Assembly (NCBI RefSeq): GCF_900099895.1
Contig: NZ_FNDY01000020.1
Coordinates: forward strand, 1 to 64,000
From: Paenibacillus naphthalenovorans
GTDB lineage: Bacteria; Bacillota; Bacilli; Paenibacillales; NBRC-103111
DNA: 64,000 nucleotides
Direction of reading: 5' to 3'
Every line of letters begins with the position of its first letter. The first letter of the stretch is position 1. Of this stretch, positions 1-7,789 are shown piece by piece. The translations under genes and the position numbers were made by a program. The notes under the pieces were generated by a model. That model ran no database searches, was not told the DNA's origin, and worked only from the letters and a program-made list of their open reading frames with translations.

Positions 1-221
1 TTGAATTGTTTTGGCCAGAGCATTATTTAATGCTTCTTTGGGTTACACCCAGACCAGAACTTTACCAGGTCTTACCACGAACTGCATAGGTCATGTTATC
101 ATACAATAAAATCACTGGAAAACCTATATAAAGAACATCACCTTGTCTGCATAATTGTCCAACCCTCCACATAGACATGTTATCAAGATCAGTTTGATTA
201 TGTCGTGGAGGGGATGAAGCT

Positions 222-1358
222 ATGCGGCGGTTCACGTGGGTGGTGGCCCTTGTGATGGTTTGCTTGAGCTTGGTGGTCAGCGGATGCGGCCTGATAGGGA
301 AGAAGGATGCGGGATCGGTTGTTAAGGATTTGGATGGGGTAAGAAGCAAGCTGCAAAGTTACCACGGCAAGGGGAAGATGACGCTCAATACGGGGCAGGA
401 GCCGCAGGAGTACGACGTTGAGGTTTGCTACCTGGAGCCTTCTTATTACCGGATTGTGTTGACGAATGCCAAGAAGGACATTACGCAGATTGTGCTTCGC
501 AATGATGATGGGGTGTTCGTGCTGACGCCGCATTTGAACAAGAGCTTCCGCTTCCAGAGCGATTGGCCGGAAAATCAGGGACAAGTTTATTTGTACCAGT
601 CGCTTGTGGACAGCATTCTGATGGATAATGAGCGCCAATTTACGTCCGATGAGAAGTCGTATGTATTTGATGTGGTGGCGAACTACCAGAACGGGTCGCT
701 TGCGCGGCAGAAGGTGTGGCTTGATAAGAGAAATTATGCGCCGCAGCATGTGGAAGTGTCGGATGCGAATGCAAATGTTTTGGTGATCGTGAAGTTTGAT
801 GTATTTGAATTCGGTACGAAGTTTGAAAAGGATCATTTTGATATGCAGCGTAATATGACCGGTTGGAACCTGATGACGCAGCCGACGATAGTACATCATG
901 ACGATGCGAACGCCGGTGCGGCGGAAGAGGGAACGACAGGTGAGAGCAAAGGCGCCGCGGCGAACGGAACCGGGGCAAAAGGTACGGCTGCGGGTGAGAA
1001 AACGGATGCGGCCAAGCAGCAGTCGTTCGGTATTATTGAGCCGAACTATATGCCGAGCGGGGTGAAGAAGCAGGATGTGACGGAGCTGACGCTGGGTGAT
1101 GATAAAGCTGTAATGCTTCGGTACTCGGGGACTTATAATTACACGCTGTTGGAATCGCGGCCTGTGACGAAAACGGTGACCAATATGCCGGGGGACATCC
1201 TGGACCTGGGCTTTACGCTCGGTGTTGTAACGGGGGATGCCAAAAAAACGCTGACCTGGACATATGATGGGGTAGAGTTCCGGTTGTCGACCGCAGATCT
1301 GCCGGAAACGGAAATGATTAAGATTGCGCAAGCCGTTCAAGGAGAAATGGGGAAATAA
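222..1358 (+). CDS. LolA/YdcC-like outer lipoprotein
   Basis: A 378-residue lipoprotein. The N-terminus has Arg residues, a hydrophobic segment and a lipobox ending at Cys22 (Val-Val-Ser-Gly-Cys), so it should be lipidated and held on the outer face of the membrane. The middle has the beta-rich pattern of LolA/YdcC-type proteins. Residues about 228-266 are an Ala/Gly/Thr linker, and the last 110 residues resemble the DUF4367 module. B. subtilis YdcC is encoded beside alr and ndoAI in the same order, which supports the assignment. The start is chosen because GGAGGGG lies a few bases upstream. The precise function of YdcC-type proteins is unsettled; a sporulation-related envelope role is an inference from the family. 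Confidence 0.8.
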   Translation: MRRFTWVVALVMVCLSLVVSGCGLIGKKDAGSVVKDLDGVRSKLQSYHGKGKMTLNTGQEPQEYDVEVCYLEPSYYRIVLTNAKKDITQIVLRNDDGVFVLTPHLNKSFRFQSDWPENQGQVYLYQSLVDSILMDNERQFTSDEKSYVFDVVANYQNGSLARQKVWLDKRNYAPQHVEVSDANANVLVIVKFDVFEFGTKFEKDHFDMQRNMTGWNLMTQPTIVHHDDANAGAAEEGTTGESKGAAANGTGAKGTAAGEKTDAAKQQSFGIIEPNYMPSGVKKQDVTELTLGDDKAVMLRYSGTYNYTLLESRPVTKTVTNMPGDILDLGFTLGVVTGDAKKTLTWTYDGVEFRLSTADLPETEMIKIAQAVQGEMGK

Positions 1359-1736
1359 CACCTCTATGGCCTATTGGAGTATGGCCCTGCAGGCAAAATT
1401 TCTGCGGGGCTATGATTGGCTATCGCCCGCTAAAAGGATAGAATGAGGCTTAAGCATTTGAGTTTCAGTCTCCAAGCGGAGTGGTGGTTTTTTAGGATAT
1501 CCAATGTAAAATCGTGGAGTTGAGCTCTTGCTAGATTTCGGCGGAAGCGATCGTTGATTCCGGCAGAACTCCCTTTTGGCAGCCTGTCAAAATTTGAAGC
1601 TCTACCCGTGTTTCTTTCCGAAGGTCTGGGGCGAGTAAACGGAAATTTTGTTTTTGGAATCTTTCCCAAACTGTTAAAAATCCGTGATATCGTTGACAGG
1701 ACAAGGGTATACGGATTAACATAGTTCTAGTCATTA
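1359..1736. other. Intergenic region before alr
   Basis: About 380 bases without a convincing gene. A GC-rich hairpin (1384-1410, nine pairs including one wobble, no good T-run) follows the lipoprotein gene. The short open frames on the minus strand lack a ribosome binding site and have unlikely composition. The right end holds the alr promoter candidate. Confidence 0.5.
1693..1722 (+). promoter_or_regulatory. Candidate sigma-A promoter of alr
   Basis: TTGACA (1693-1698), an 18-base spacer and TAACAT (1717-1722). It points at the alr leader and lies just before the leader hairpin at 1737-1768. The perfect -35 makes it credible, while the -10 is only four of six. Confidence 0.5.
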
Positions 1737-1779
1737 GGGAAGCTCTTCCCCAAATGGGGTGGCTTCCCTTGCTTTTGTG
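1737..1779 (+). terminator. Hairpin with short T-run in the alr leader
   Basis: GGGAAGC (1737-1743) pairs with GCTTCCC (1762-1768), with an inner CCCC/GGGG pairing around an AAAT loop, followed by TTGCTTTT. It lies between the candidate promoter and the alr start, so it may act as an attenuator of alr. Alternatively it ends a short upstream transcript. Confidence 0.55.
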
Positions 1780-1803
1780 AGACTTGAGAAGAAGGTGGAC
1801 CTA

Positions 1804-2991
1804 GTGGATTCGTTTTACCGGCCGACGCGGGTAGAAATTTCGCTTGATGCACTGCGTCACAACCTGGAGGAGTTTCGAAGAGTACTTCCTGAGCATGTAA
1901 GCATGATGGCTGTCGTCAAAGCGGACGCCTATGGCCACGGCGCCGTAGAGGTTTGCAGGGAGGCGCTTAGCAGCGGTGTGAAGTATATTGCTGTAGCATT
2001 TTTGGACGAGGGCCTTGAGCTGAGGCAAGCGGGAATAACAGCGCCGATCCTGGTGTTGGGTTATACGCCGCCTGAAGGGCTGGAGACGGCCTGGGAGAAC
2101 GATATTACGCTAAATGTTTACACGCATGAGCTGTTGGATGCTTGGGAGCGTTTGGGGCCCAGGGAGCGTCCGCTGAACATTCATATTAAGATTGACTCCG
2201 GCATGAACCGGCTCGGGTTGACTGAAGAGCATGAAGCGATTGAACTGATTGAACGGGCGATGCGGATACCCGGGCTGCGGGTGGAAGGGCTGTTCACCCA
2301 TTATGCTTGCGCAGACGAGACGGATAAAAGCTATACACTGGAGCAGTACGGTCGCTTTGAACGGGTGGTGGAGCATTTTCACCGTCAAGGAATCCGGTTC
2401 CCCTGGGTGCATGCGGGCAACAGTGCCGCGGCGATCGATACGCCGAATTTGACGTATAATATGGTACGGCTCGGGATCAGCATGTACGGCTTGTACCCTT
2501 CGGAGGAGGTCAATCAGCAAATCATTGATCTTCAGCCGGTACTAAGCATCAAATCGGCCGTAGTCATGGTCAAAAAGGTGCCTCCCGGCGCAGGTGTTAG
2601 CTATGGCGCGATTTACCGGACAGAGGGCGAAGAAACAATCGCTACGCTGCCGATCGGGTATGCGGACGGATTCTCGCGAATACTGACGGGCAAGGCGCAG
2701 GTGCTGATCAAAGGACAGCGTGTGCCGATCGTGGGCAGAATTTGTATGGATCAATGTATGATGAATGTGACGGGTCTTGCCGATATATCTGTCGAAGAAG
2801 AAGTCGTCATTCTGGGAAGCCAGGGAGAAGAGCGAATTACGGCGGAGGAGCATGCTCAGTGGCTTGGAACCATCAATTACGAAGTCATCTGCATGATCTC
2901 GCACCGCGTTCCGCGAGTTTATATCAAAGAGGGGCGCGTCTCGCATACGGTCAATCCGCTGCTCCGGCATAGGTGGGAGCGGACAGAGTAA
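1804..2991 (+). CDS. alr: Alanine racemase
   Basis: Interconverts L- and D-alanine with PLP, supplying D-Ala for peptidoglycan. The N-terminal TIM barrel carries the PLP lysine at Lys39 in the motif VVKADAYGHG, the family position. The catalytic tyrosine is in GVSYGAIYRT near residue 265, and the C-terminal beta domain follows. I start it at GTG 1804, with GAAGGTGG five bases upstream. This gives 395 residues, the usual length. The in-frame GTG at 1759 would place the start inside a hairpin-terminator and add 15 residues not expected for the family. The following gene is ndoAI, as in B. subtilis. Confidence 0.97.
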   Translation: MDSFYRPTRVEISLDALRHNLEEFRRVLPEHVSMMAVVKADAYGHGAVEVCREALSSGVKYIAVAFLDEGLELRQAGITAPILVLGYTPPEGLETAWENDITLNVYTHELLDAWERLGPRERPLNIHIKIDSGMNRLGLTEEHEAIELIERAMRIPGLRVEGLFTHYACADETDKSYTLEQYGRFERVVEHFHRQGIRFPWVHAGNSAAAIDTPNLTYNMVRLGISMYGLYPSEEVNQQIIDLQPVLSIKSAVVMVKKVPPGAGVSYGAIYRTEGEETIATLPIGYADGFSRILTGKAQVLIKGQRVPIVGRICMDQCMMNVTGLADISVEEEVVILGSQGEERITAEEHAQWLGTINYEVICMISHRVPRVYIKEGRVSHTVNPLLRHRWERTE

Positions 2992-3085
2992 GGGGTTCAT
3001 TTTTCCAAAGTTTTTTTTCTCCGGGTTGAGAGGATTTTCATGTTTTTCCGCGAATATGTATACTAATAGTCTGTGGACGCCTAAC

Positions 3086-3107
3086 GGTATAGCATATTTG
3101 CTATACC
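3086..3107. repeat. Perfect 9-bp palindrome upstream of ndoAI
   Basis: GGTATAGCA, a TATT spacer, then TGCTATACC. It lies about 87 bases before the antitoxin start in an AT-rich gap. Ribbon-helix-helix antitoxins often bind palindromes in their own promoters, so an autoregulatory operator is plausible. It has no T-run, so it is not a terminator. Confidence 0.5.
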
Positions 3108-3193
3108 TTGTGCATATATTGATTTTGTATATTTTTACTGGGATGTTGCCATAATGGAAATAGGTGTTTGTATGTTTTTGGGGGTGTATGTTG

Positions 3194-3475
3194 GTGGCGG
3201 GTGCGCATAATACGAAGCGAATCATGATCAGCTTGCCGGATTACTTGCTGAAGGAAGTCGACCATCTGGTGGAAAAGGAAAATTCCAACCGCAGCGAGTT
3301 TATCCGTCAGGCAATGAAGCTGTATTTGATTGAGCGAAAAAAGAGGCATTTGCGCGATTCCATGCAGCGCGGCTATATGGAAATGGCTAAGATCAACCTA
3401 CACATAGCCTCGGAAGCATTTCAGGCGGAGGAAGAAGCGGATGGCACGCTTGACCGTCTTGTAAGCGGGGTGTGA
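3194..3475 (+). CDS. ndoAI: Antitoxin EndoAI, CopG/RHH family
   Basis: A ribbon-helix-helix protein of about 93 residues. The N-terminal strand and helix pattern KRIMISLPDYLLKEVDHLV is the DNA-binding RHH unit. The C-terminal stretch RGYMEMAKINLHIASEAF closely resembles the part of B. subtilis EndoAI that occupies the toxin. It is expected to neutralise the EndoA RNase encoded three bases downstream and to repress the operon. The start is uncertain: GTG 3194 has GGGGGTG at good distance, and ATG 3188 is the alternative. Confidence 0.92.
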   Translation: MAGAHNTKRIMISLPDYLLKEVDHLVEKENSNRSEFIRQAMKLYLIERKKRHLRDSMQRGYMEMAKINLHIASEAFQAEEEADGTLDRLVSGV

Positions 3476-3478
3476 CGA

Positions 3479-3829
3479 TTGATTGTCAAACGTGGCGATG
3501 TCTTTTTCGCGGATCTCTCACCGGTCGTGGGTTCCGAGCAGGGCGGCATTCGTCCTGTTCTGATCATTCAGAATGATATTGGCAATCGCTTCAGCCCCAC
3601 GGTGATCGTGGCAGCGATTACAGCACAGATTCAGAAGGCCAAGCTGCCGACGCACGTGGAGATTGACGCGGAAGCGCACGGTTTTGACAGGGATTCGGTC
3701 ATTCTGCTAGAACAAATCCGGACCATTGACAAGCAGCGGTTAACGGATAAAATCACGCACTTGGATGAAGAAACCATGCGCAAGGTCGACGAGGCTTTGC
3801 AAATCAGCGTAGGACTAATTGAGTTTTAA
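3479..3829 (+). CDS. ndoA: Endoribonuclease toxin EndoA (MazF/PemK family)
   Basis: A 116-residue PemK/MazF-family mRNA interferase. The family in B. subtilis cleaves single-stranded RNA at UACAU. The N-terminal [20 protein letters not shown] and the RPVLIIQND segment are the fold signature, with the conserved Arg at residues 23-26 and a Thr/Ser in the second motif. It starts with TTG three bases after the antitoxin stop, with GGGGTGT as ribosome binding site inside the antitoxin gene. Tight spacing implies co-translation with ndoAI. Confidence 0.95.
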   Translation: MIVKRGDVFFADLSPVVGSEQGGIRPVLIIQNDIGNRFSPTVIVAAITAQIQKAKLPTHVEIDAEAHGFDRDSVILLEQIRTIDKQRLTDKITHLDEETMRKVDEALQISVGLIEF

Positions 3830-3839
3830 AAGGTGCTGG

Positions 3840-3870
3840 CGAGGCGGGGGTGCGTGTGCCCTCGTTTTTT
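3840..3870 (+). terminator. Terminator after ndoA
   Basis: CGAGG and CCTCG arms around a GC-rich loop, followed directly by six T. It separates ndoA from tex. Confidence 0.65.
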
Positions 3871-3902
3871 CGTTGTTGGCATATGGAGAGGAGAAACTTT
3901 GG

Positions 3903-6128
3903 ATGGCACAAGAGCAAACGGTACAAGCGGAGAATGAACAATCTAAGGCAGAGCTGACCGCAGAGATGAAGTCGGCGATTCAGGAGCGGATTGTGAAGCA
4001 GATCGCTTCGGAGCTTCAAATTGCGGTAAGCCGGGTGAAAACGACCGTTGGGCTTTTGGATGAGGGGAATACCATTCCTTTTATCGCACGGTACCGTAAG
4101 GAAATGACGGGAGAGCTCGATGAAAATCAACTGCGTGACATTGAGGAGCGGCTGACGTATCTTCGCAATCTGGAGGACCGGAAGCTGGAGGTTGTCCGTT
4201 TGATCGACGAGCAGGGAAAGCTGACCGACGAGCTGCGGACTGCCATTGAACAGTCGGTGAAGCTGCAGGAGGTTGAAGATCTGTATCGGCCTTACCGTCA
4301 AAAACGCAAGACGCGGGCAAGCGTGGCCAAGGAGAAGGGCCTGGAACCGCTGGCGGAGTGGATTTTGGCTCAGCCCAAGCAGGGCGAGCTGCTGTCGGAA
4401 GCGGCGGGCTATATTAGTGAGGAGAAGGGCGTGCAGACGGCTGAGGAAGCCGTTCAGGGCGCTATGGATATCATTGCCGAGCAAATCGCGGATGACGCGA
4501 AAATCCGGGCTTGGGTACGCCGCTACACGTTTGAGCAGGGTGTGCTTCGTACGGAAGCGAAAGACGCTCAGCAGGAGTCCGTCTATGAGATGTACTACAG
4601 CTATCAGGAGCCGGTTCGCAAACTGCCGCCTCACCGTATTCTGGCGGTAAACCGCGGGGAGCGGGAGGAAGTGCTGAAGGTGATGCTGGATGTGCCTGTG
4701 GAGCGTATCCATGAATATATAGCGAAGCAAATCATCCAAGGACCTTCTGTGGTTCAGGATACGCTGCAGGCCGTCATTGAGGATGCGTATAAAAGGCTGA
4801 TATCCTCATCGATTGAGCGGGAAGTGCGTAACGAGATGACGGAGAAAGCGGAGGAAAAAGCGATCGAGGTGTTCGCGGAGAACCTGCGCAACCTGCTTCT
4901 GCAGCCGCCGGTTAAAGGCAAGGTGGTGCTCGGCGTGGACCCCGCTTACCGGACAGGCTGTAAGCTTGCGGTAGTGGACGATACGGGCAAATTGCTCGAA
5001 ATCGCCGTTACTTATCCGACACCTCCAAACAATAAGGTGGCGGAAGCGAAGGTCATCTTCGGGCGGCTGATCGACAAGTACGGTGTAGAATTGATCGTTA
5101 TCGGCAACGGAACGGCTTCCCGTGAAACGGAGCAGTTCGTAGCCGAACTGATTGGCGAACTGAAGGGACGGAAGCTGCAGTATTTGATTGTCAGCGAGGC
5201 TGGGGCGAGCGTGTACTCGGCGTCGAAGCTGGCGCAGACGGAGTTCCCTGATCTGGACGTGGCGGAACGCAGTGCGATTTCGATTGCCCGGAGGGTCCAG
5301 GATCCGTTGGCGGAGCTTGTCAAAATCGAGCCGAAAGCGATCGGCGTTGGGCAGTACCAGCACGACGTTACGCAAAAAAGGCTTGATGAAAGCCTGACCT
5401 TCGTTGTCGAGTCCGTGGTGAACCATGTGGGAGTAGATGTGAATACGGCATCCCCGGCGCTGCTGTCCTATGTGTCGGGTGTGAACAGTACACTGGCCAA
5501 AAACATCGTGAAATACCGCGATGAGAACGGGAAATTCGAGAGCCGGAAGCAGCTGCAGAAGGTGCCGCGGCTTGGGGCGAAGGCATTCGAGCAGTGCGCG
5601 GGCTTTCTGCGTATCCCGGATGGCGCTAATCCGCTGGATAATACGCCGATCCATCCCGAGTCGTACGAGGTGGTGGATAAGCTGTTCCGCGAGCTGAAGC
5701 TGGAGCTGTCGCAGCTTGGCACCGCCGAACTGAAAGAAATTCTCGGCAGGCTGGAACCCGAGGAGTTGGCCTTAAAGCTGGATGTCGGGGTACCGACGCT
5801 TCGCGACATTCTCGATTCGCTGCAGCGGCCGGGACGCGACCCGCGGGAGGAGCTTCCTGCTCCGATTTTCCGCACCGATGTGCTGCAGATCGAGGATTTG
5901 GCTCCGGGCATGGAACTGAAGGGGACCGTCCGTAACGTGATCGATTTCGGCGCGTTCGTCGATATCGGAATTAAGAACGACGGGCTTGTTCACATTTCCC
6001 AGATGAGCGATTCCTTCGTAAAGCATCCGATGGATGTCGTTTCCGTAGGCGATGTAGTGACGGTGTGGGTGCTTAACGTGGATGTGAAAAAAGGCCGCGT
6101 CGGTTTGACGATGAAAAAGCCTTCTTAA
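3903..6128 (+). CDS. tex: Tex-family S1 RNA-binding protein
   Basis: A 741-residue Tex (YdcI-type) protein associated with transcription and RNA handling. Order of domains: N-terminal helical Tex region with LLDEGNTIPFIARYRKE, a YqgF/RuvC-like domain around residues 320-450 (VVLGVDPAYRTGCKLAVVD), helix-hairpin-helix motifs around 490-560 (SPALLSYVSGVNSTLAKNIV), and a C-terminal S1 domain from about 650 (LKGTVRNVIDFGAFVDIG). I start at ATG 3903, with GGAGAGGAG nine bases upstream. An in-frame start 28 codons earlier would begin in the ndoA terminator. Confidence 0.95.
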   Translation: MAQEQTVQAENEQSKAELTAEMKSAIQERIVKQIASELQIAVSRVKTTVGLLDEGNTIPFIARYRKEMTGELDENQLRDIEERLTYLRNLEDRKLEVVRLIDEQGKLTDELRTAIEQSVKLQEVEDLYRPYRQKRKTRASVAKEKGLEPLAEWILAQPKQGELLSEAAGYISEEKGVQTAEEAVQGAMDIIAEQIADDAKIRAWVRRYTFEQGVLRTEAKDAQQESVYEMYYSYQEPVRKLPPHRILAVNRGEREEVLKVMLDVPVERIHEYIAKQIIQGPSVVQDTLQAVIEDAYKRLISSSIEREVRNEMTEKAEEKAIEVFAENLRNLLLQPPVKGKVVLGVDPAYRTGCKLAVVDDTGKLLEIAVTYPTPPNNKVAEAKVIFGRLIDKYGVELIVIGNGTASRETEQFVAELIGELKGRKLQYLIVSEAGASVYSASKLAQTEFPDLDVAERSAISIARRVQDPLAELVKIEPKAIGVGQYQHDVTQKRLDESLTFVVESVVNHVGVDVNTASPALLSYVSGVNSTLAKNIVKYRDENGKFESRKQLQKVPRLGAKAFEQCAGFLRIPDGANPLDNTPIHPESYEVVDKLFRELKLELSQLGTAELKEILGRLEPEELALKLDVGVPTLRDILDSLQRPGRDPREELPAPIFRTDVLQIEDLAPGMELKGTVRNVIDFGAFVDIGIKNDGLVHISQMSDSFVKHPMDVVSVGDVVTVWVLNVDVKKGRVGLTMKKPS

Positions 6129-6130
6129 GC

Positions 6131-6217
6131 AAATAATAGAGCATAGGCCGGAGGCAAGGGGCTTCGCTTGGTTGACATGGCGAGGCGAGCCCCTTTCGAC
6201 TGGCATATGCTCTATTC
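6131..6217. terminator. Nested hairpins between tex and cmpA
   Basis: A perfect 11-bp inverted repeat (AATAGAGCATA at 6135-6145, TATGCTCTATT at 6206-6216) encloses a second GC-rich stem (GGGGCTTCGC with GCGAGCCCC). It lies between convergent tex and cmpA, so it may act as a bidirectional terminator, although the T-runs are poor. Confidence 0.45.
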
Positions 6218-6235
6218 GCATTGGTATGGAGATGT

Positions 6236-6376
6236 TCAATGAAGCTGGGATTCCGTATAATGCGCGTCTTGTCTGCGTGTCCGGTAAAAGAACCAGCAAT
6301 CGTTAAGTAAACGGATTTGCCGGTGGTTTTTGTTGTAAAAGGCGCGCATCAGTTGGTTGCATAGCCACTGTGGCAA
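6236..6376 (-). CDS. cmpA: Cortex morphogenetic protein CmpA
   Basis: A 46-residue protein read on the minus strand from TTG 6376, with AAGGGG nine bases upstream. The sequence begins LPQWLCNQLMRAF and contains RQIRLLNDCWFFYRTR, which matches the conserved core of CmpA. In B. subtilis CmpA is a small sporulation protein that works with ClpXP to degrade SpoIVA in spores with defective envelopes. The position between tex and the SprT-like gene is the usual place in the order. The tail after the FFYR motif is longer than in B. subtilis (37 residues). Confidence 0.85.
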   Translation of the reverse strand: MPQWLCNQLMRAFYNKNHRQIRLLNDCWFFYRTRRQDAHYTESQLH

Positions 6377-6456
6377 GCCGATCAGCCCCTTCCCGTCATG
6401 CTTCGTACATCTTTAGCATATGGTGAAAGGGACCGTGGGGTGCAGGTCCTTATGAA

Positions 6457-6819
6457 TTACGCAAGTTCTTCTTCCTCTTCGTACCACTGCTCAAGCTGTG
6501 CTTGAAGGGCGCGAATTTCCGTAAGAAGGGAAATGAGAGGGTACTCTTTTTCCTGTTCCCTAAGGGCGGAGAAGGCTTTCTCGAGTGCATTGATGTAATC
6601 CAGGCCTTGCTGCAGCTTGTATGCCGGATGGACGATCTCAAGCTGTTCGAATTCCGCAATAAATACCGGCAAGGCCGGTTTGGACGGGATGGTCAGCTTA
6701 TCCAGCTCCTTGTGAAGTCTTTGATTGAGTGCGGCCAATTGGTACATATGCGTTGCCGGCATTTCGACAAATTCCAATTGATCGTTATGTTGAAGTAAAG
6801 CGTATTTCATTTTGGGCAT
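6457..6819 (-). CDS. Hypothetical protein, helical, acidic C-terminus
   Basis: A 120-residue protein I do not recognise. It is rich in Leu, Glu and Gln, with predicted helices (residues 25-45 and 60-115) and an acidic tail of five Glu. No signal peptide, Cys pair or membrane segment is seen. It begins MPKMKYALLQ and is divergent from the SprT-like gene. The start has a weak AGGAGCCGCC-like site upstream. Small cytoplasmic protein is all that can be said. Confidence 0.6.
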   Translation of the reverse strand: MPKMKYALLQHNDQLEFVEMPATHMYQLAALNQRLHKELDKLTIPSKPALPVFIAEFEQLEIVHPAYKLQQGLDYINALEKAFSALREQEKEYPLISLLTEIRALQAQLEQWYEEEEELA

Positions 6820-6887
6820 TGGAAGGCGGCTCCTCTCATAAGATCAAACGTTAATTCGTGCGCAAGAATGATTTTCATGATTCCTAC

Positions 6888-6918
6888 TTGACAGTTTAGC
6901 CTAACCTGCGGTTACAAT
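6888..6918 (+). promoter_or_regulatory. Possible promoter of the SprT-like gene
   Basis: TTGACA (6888-6893) and TACAAT (6913-6918). Both hexamers are good, but the 19-base spacer is long, so activity is uncertain. It lies 50 bases before the start codon. Confidence 0.4.
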
Positions 6919-6968
6919 TCAAGTGATGAAACTTGAGGTAGAAAACGAATAAAGGATGGGAAAAATCA

Positions 6969-7442
6969 ATGGATGACCGGCAGCTTCAGCTGTGGGTGGA
7001 GCAAATATCATTGACGTCGTTTGGGCTGCCTTTTGAGCATCAGGCTCGATTTAACCGGCGGCTGCGTTCTACAGGGGGACGGTATTTTACCTGTACGCAT
7101 GACATTGAAATCAGCTGGCTTCAGTACGAGCAATTTGGTGCCTCCGATGTGGAAAAAATCATTAAGCATGAGCTGTGCCATTACCATCTGCATATTCGGG
7201 GCAAAGGTTATCAGCATCGGGACAGTGACTTCAAGCAACTGCTCGCCAAAGTGGGCGGAACTCGATATTGCAGATCACTGCCTCAATCGCTGCGGCGCAA
7301 GGAGCCATACCGGTACAAGCTCGTATGTGTGAGCTGCAAGGCGGAGTATTTGCGTAAAAGGAAGGCTGACCCGCGCAAATACGTTTGTGGACATTGCAAA
7401 GGGAAATTGAGATTGCTCACAATTGAAATGGCACATGCTTGA
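6969..7442 (+). CDS. SprT-like zinc metalloprotease family protein
   Basis: A 157-residue SprT-like protein (B. subtilis YdcK type). The zinc-protease motif is HELCH at residues 67-71, with further His residues in the following segment (HYHLH). The C-terminal half ends in a zinc ribbon with Cys120, Cys123, Cys140 and Cys143. No signal peptide is present, so it should be cytoplasmic. The substrate is unknown for the bacterial family. The tRNA-Asn promoter overlaps its stop codon. Confidence 0.9.
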   Translation: MDDRQLQLWVEQISLTSFGLPFEHQARFNRRLRSTGGRYFTCTHDIEISWLQYEQFGASDVEKIIKHELCHYHLHIRGKGYQHRDSDFKQLLAKVGGTRYCRSLPQSLRRKEPYRYKLVCVSCKAEYLRKRKADPRKYVCGHCKGKLRLLTIEMAHA

Positions 7443-7467
7443 CTTGGAGCAGCAATCATGATAAATT
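7439..7467 (+). promoter_or_regulatory. Promoter of the tRNA-Asn/Ser unit
   Basis: TTGACT (7439-7444), a 17-base spacer and TAAATT (7462-7467). It ends 12 bases before tRNA-Asn and overlaps the stop codon of the SprT-like gene. Confidence 0.6.
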
Positions 7468-7479
7468 TAAAATTGTTCT

Positions 7480-7555
7480 TCCCCGATAGCTCAGTCGGTA
7501 GAGCACTCGACTGTTAATCGAGTTGTCACAGGTTCGAGTCCTGTTCGGGGAGCCA
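7480..7555 (+). tRNA. tRNA-Asn (GTT)
   Basis: Acceptor arms TCCCCGA and TCGGGGA, D arm with AGCTCAGTCGGTAGAGC, anticodon loop CTGTTAA giving GTT, T arm CAGGTTCGAGTCCTG, and encoded CCA at 7553-7555. Confidence 0.97.
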
Positions 7556-7565
7556 TTCTTATCTT

Positions 7566-7653
7566 GGAGAGATACCCAAGTGGCTCAAGGGGACCCTCTG
7601 CTAAGGGGTTAGACTGCGTAAGTGGTGCGAGGGTTCGAATCCCTCTCTCTCCG
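7566..7653 (+). tRNA. tRNA-Ser (GCT)
   Basis: Acceptor arms GGAGAGA and TCTCTCC, anticodon GCT in the loop flanked by CCTCT and AGGGG, a long variable arm as expected for class II tRNA, and T arm GAGGGTTCGAATCCCTC. CCA is not encoded. It lies ten bases after tRNA-Asn and is probably co-transcribed. Confidence 0.96.
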
Positions 7654-7701
7654 TATATATAGCAAAATAAACCGCCGGAAGGCGGTTTTTGCTATATATG
7701 G
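7654..7701 (+). terminator. Terminator after tRNA-Ser
   Basis: A long stem: ATATATAGCAAAA and its complement flank the core AAACCGCC-GGAA-GGCGGTTTTT. The T-run lies inside the outer stem, so it can act in both directions. Confidence 0.8.
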
Positions 7702-7780
7702 GAATATGAGAGGGTTCGAACACGAGAAGAGGGGGCGGCGGAGCAGCGTAGGGAACGCTGCGGAGTCTCGCGGTCTCGTA
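7702..7780. repeat. tRNA-Ser T-arm-derived repeat with hairpin
   Basis: Begins with GAGGGTTCGAA, a direct copy of the T-arm of the adjacent tRNA-Ser. It continues with a GC-rich stretch that contains the perfect stem GCAGCGT-AGGGA-ACGCTGC (7743-7761) and the motif GGAGTCTCG. A related motif (GCAGTCTCG) occurs in the repeat after tRNA-Glu. Confidence 0.5.
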
Positions 7781-7789
7781 ATTCCAACG

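Noticed and set aside
3..89. Short open frame at the left edge, ending in a stop at 87-89 (...LFWPEHYLMLLWV)
   Set aside because: It could be the 3' end of a gene outside the window, but 28 codons without a recognisable motif are not enough.
198..1361. A 387-codon open frame opposite the LolA-like gene
   Set aside because: Antisense to a lipoprotein with signal peptide; the translation is low-complexity Arg/His/Leu.
1430..1734. Two overlapping minus-strand frames in the gap before alr
   Set aside because: No ribosome binding site, unlikely composition, and the plus-strand promoter and hairpin run through them.
1759..1803. Upstream GTG as alr start
   Set aside because: It lies within the hairpin-terminator and adds residues not found at the family N-terminus; GTG 1804 has a good ribosome binding site.
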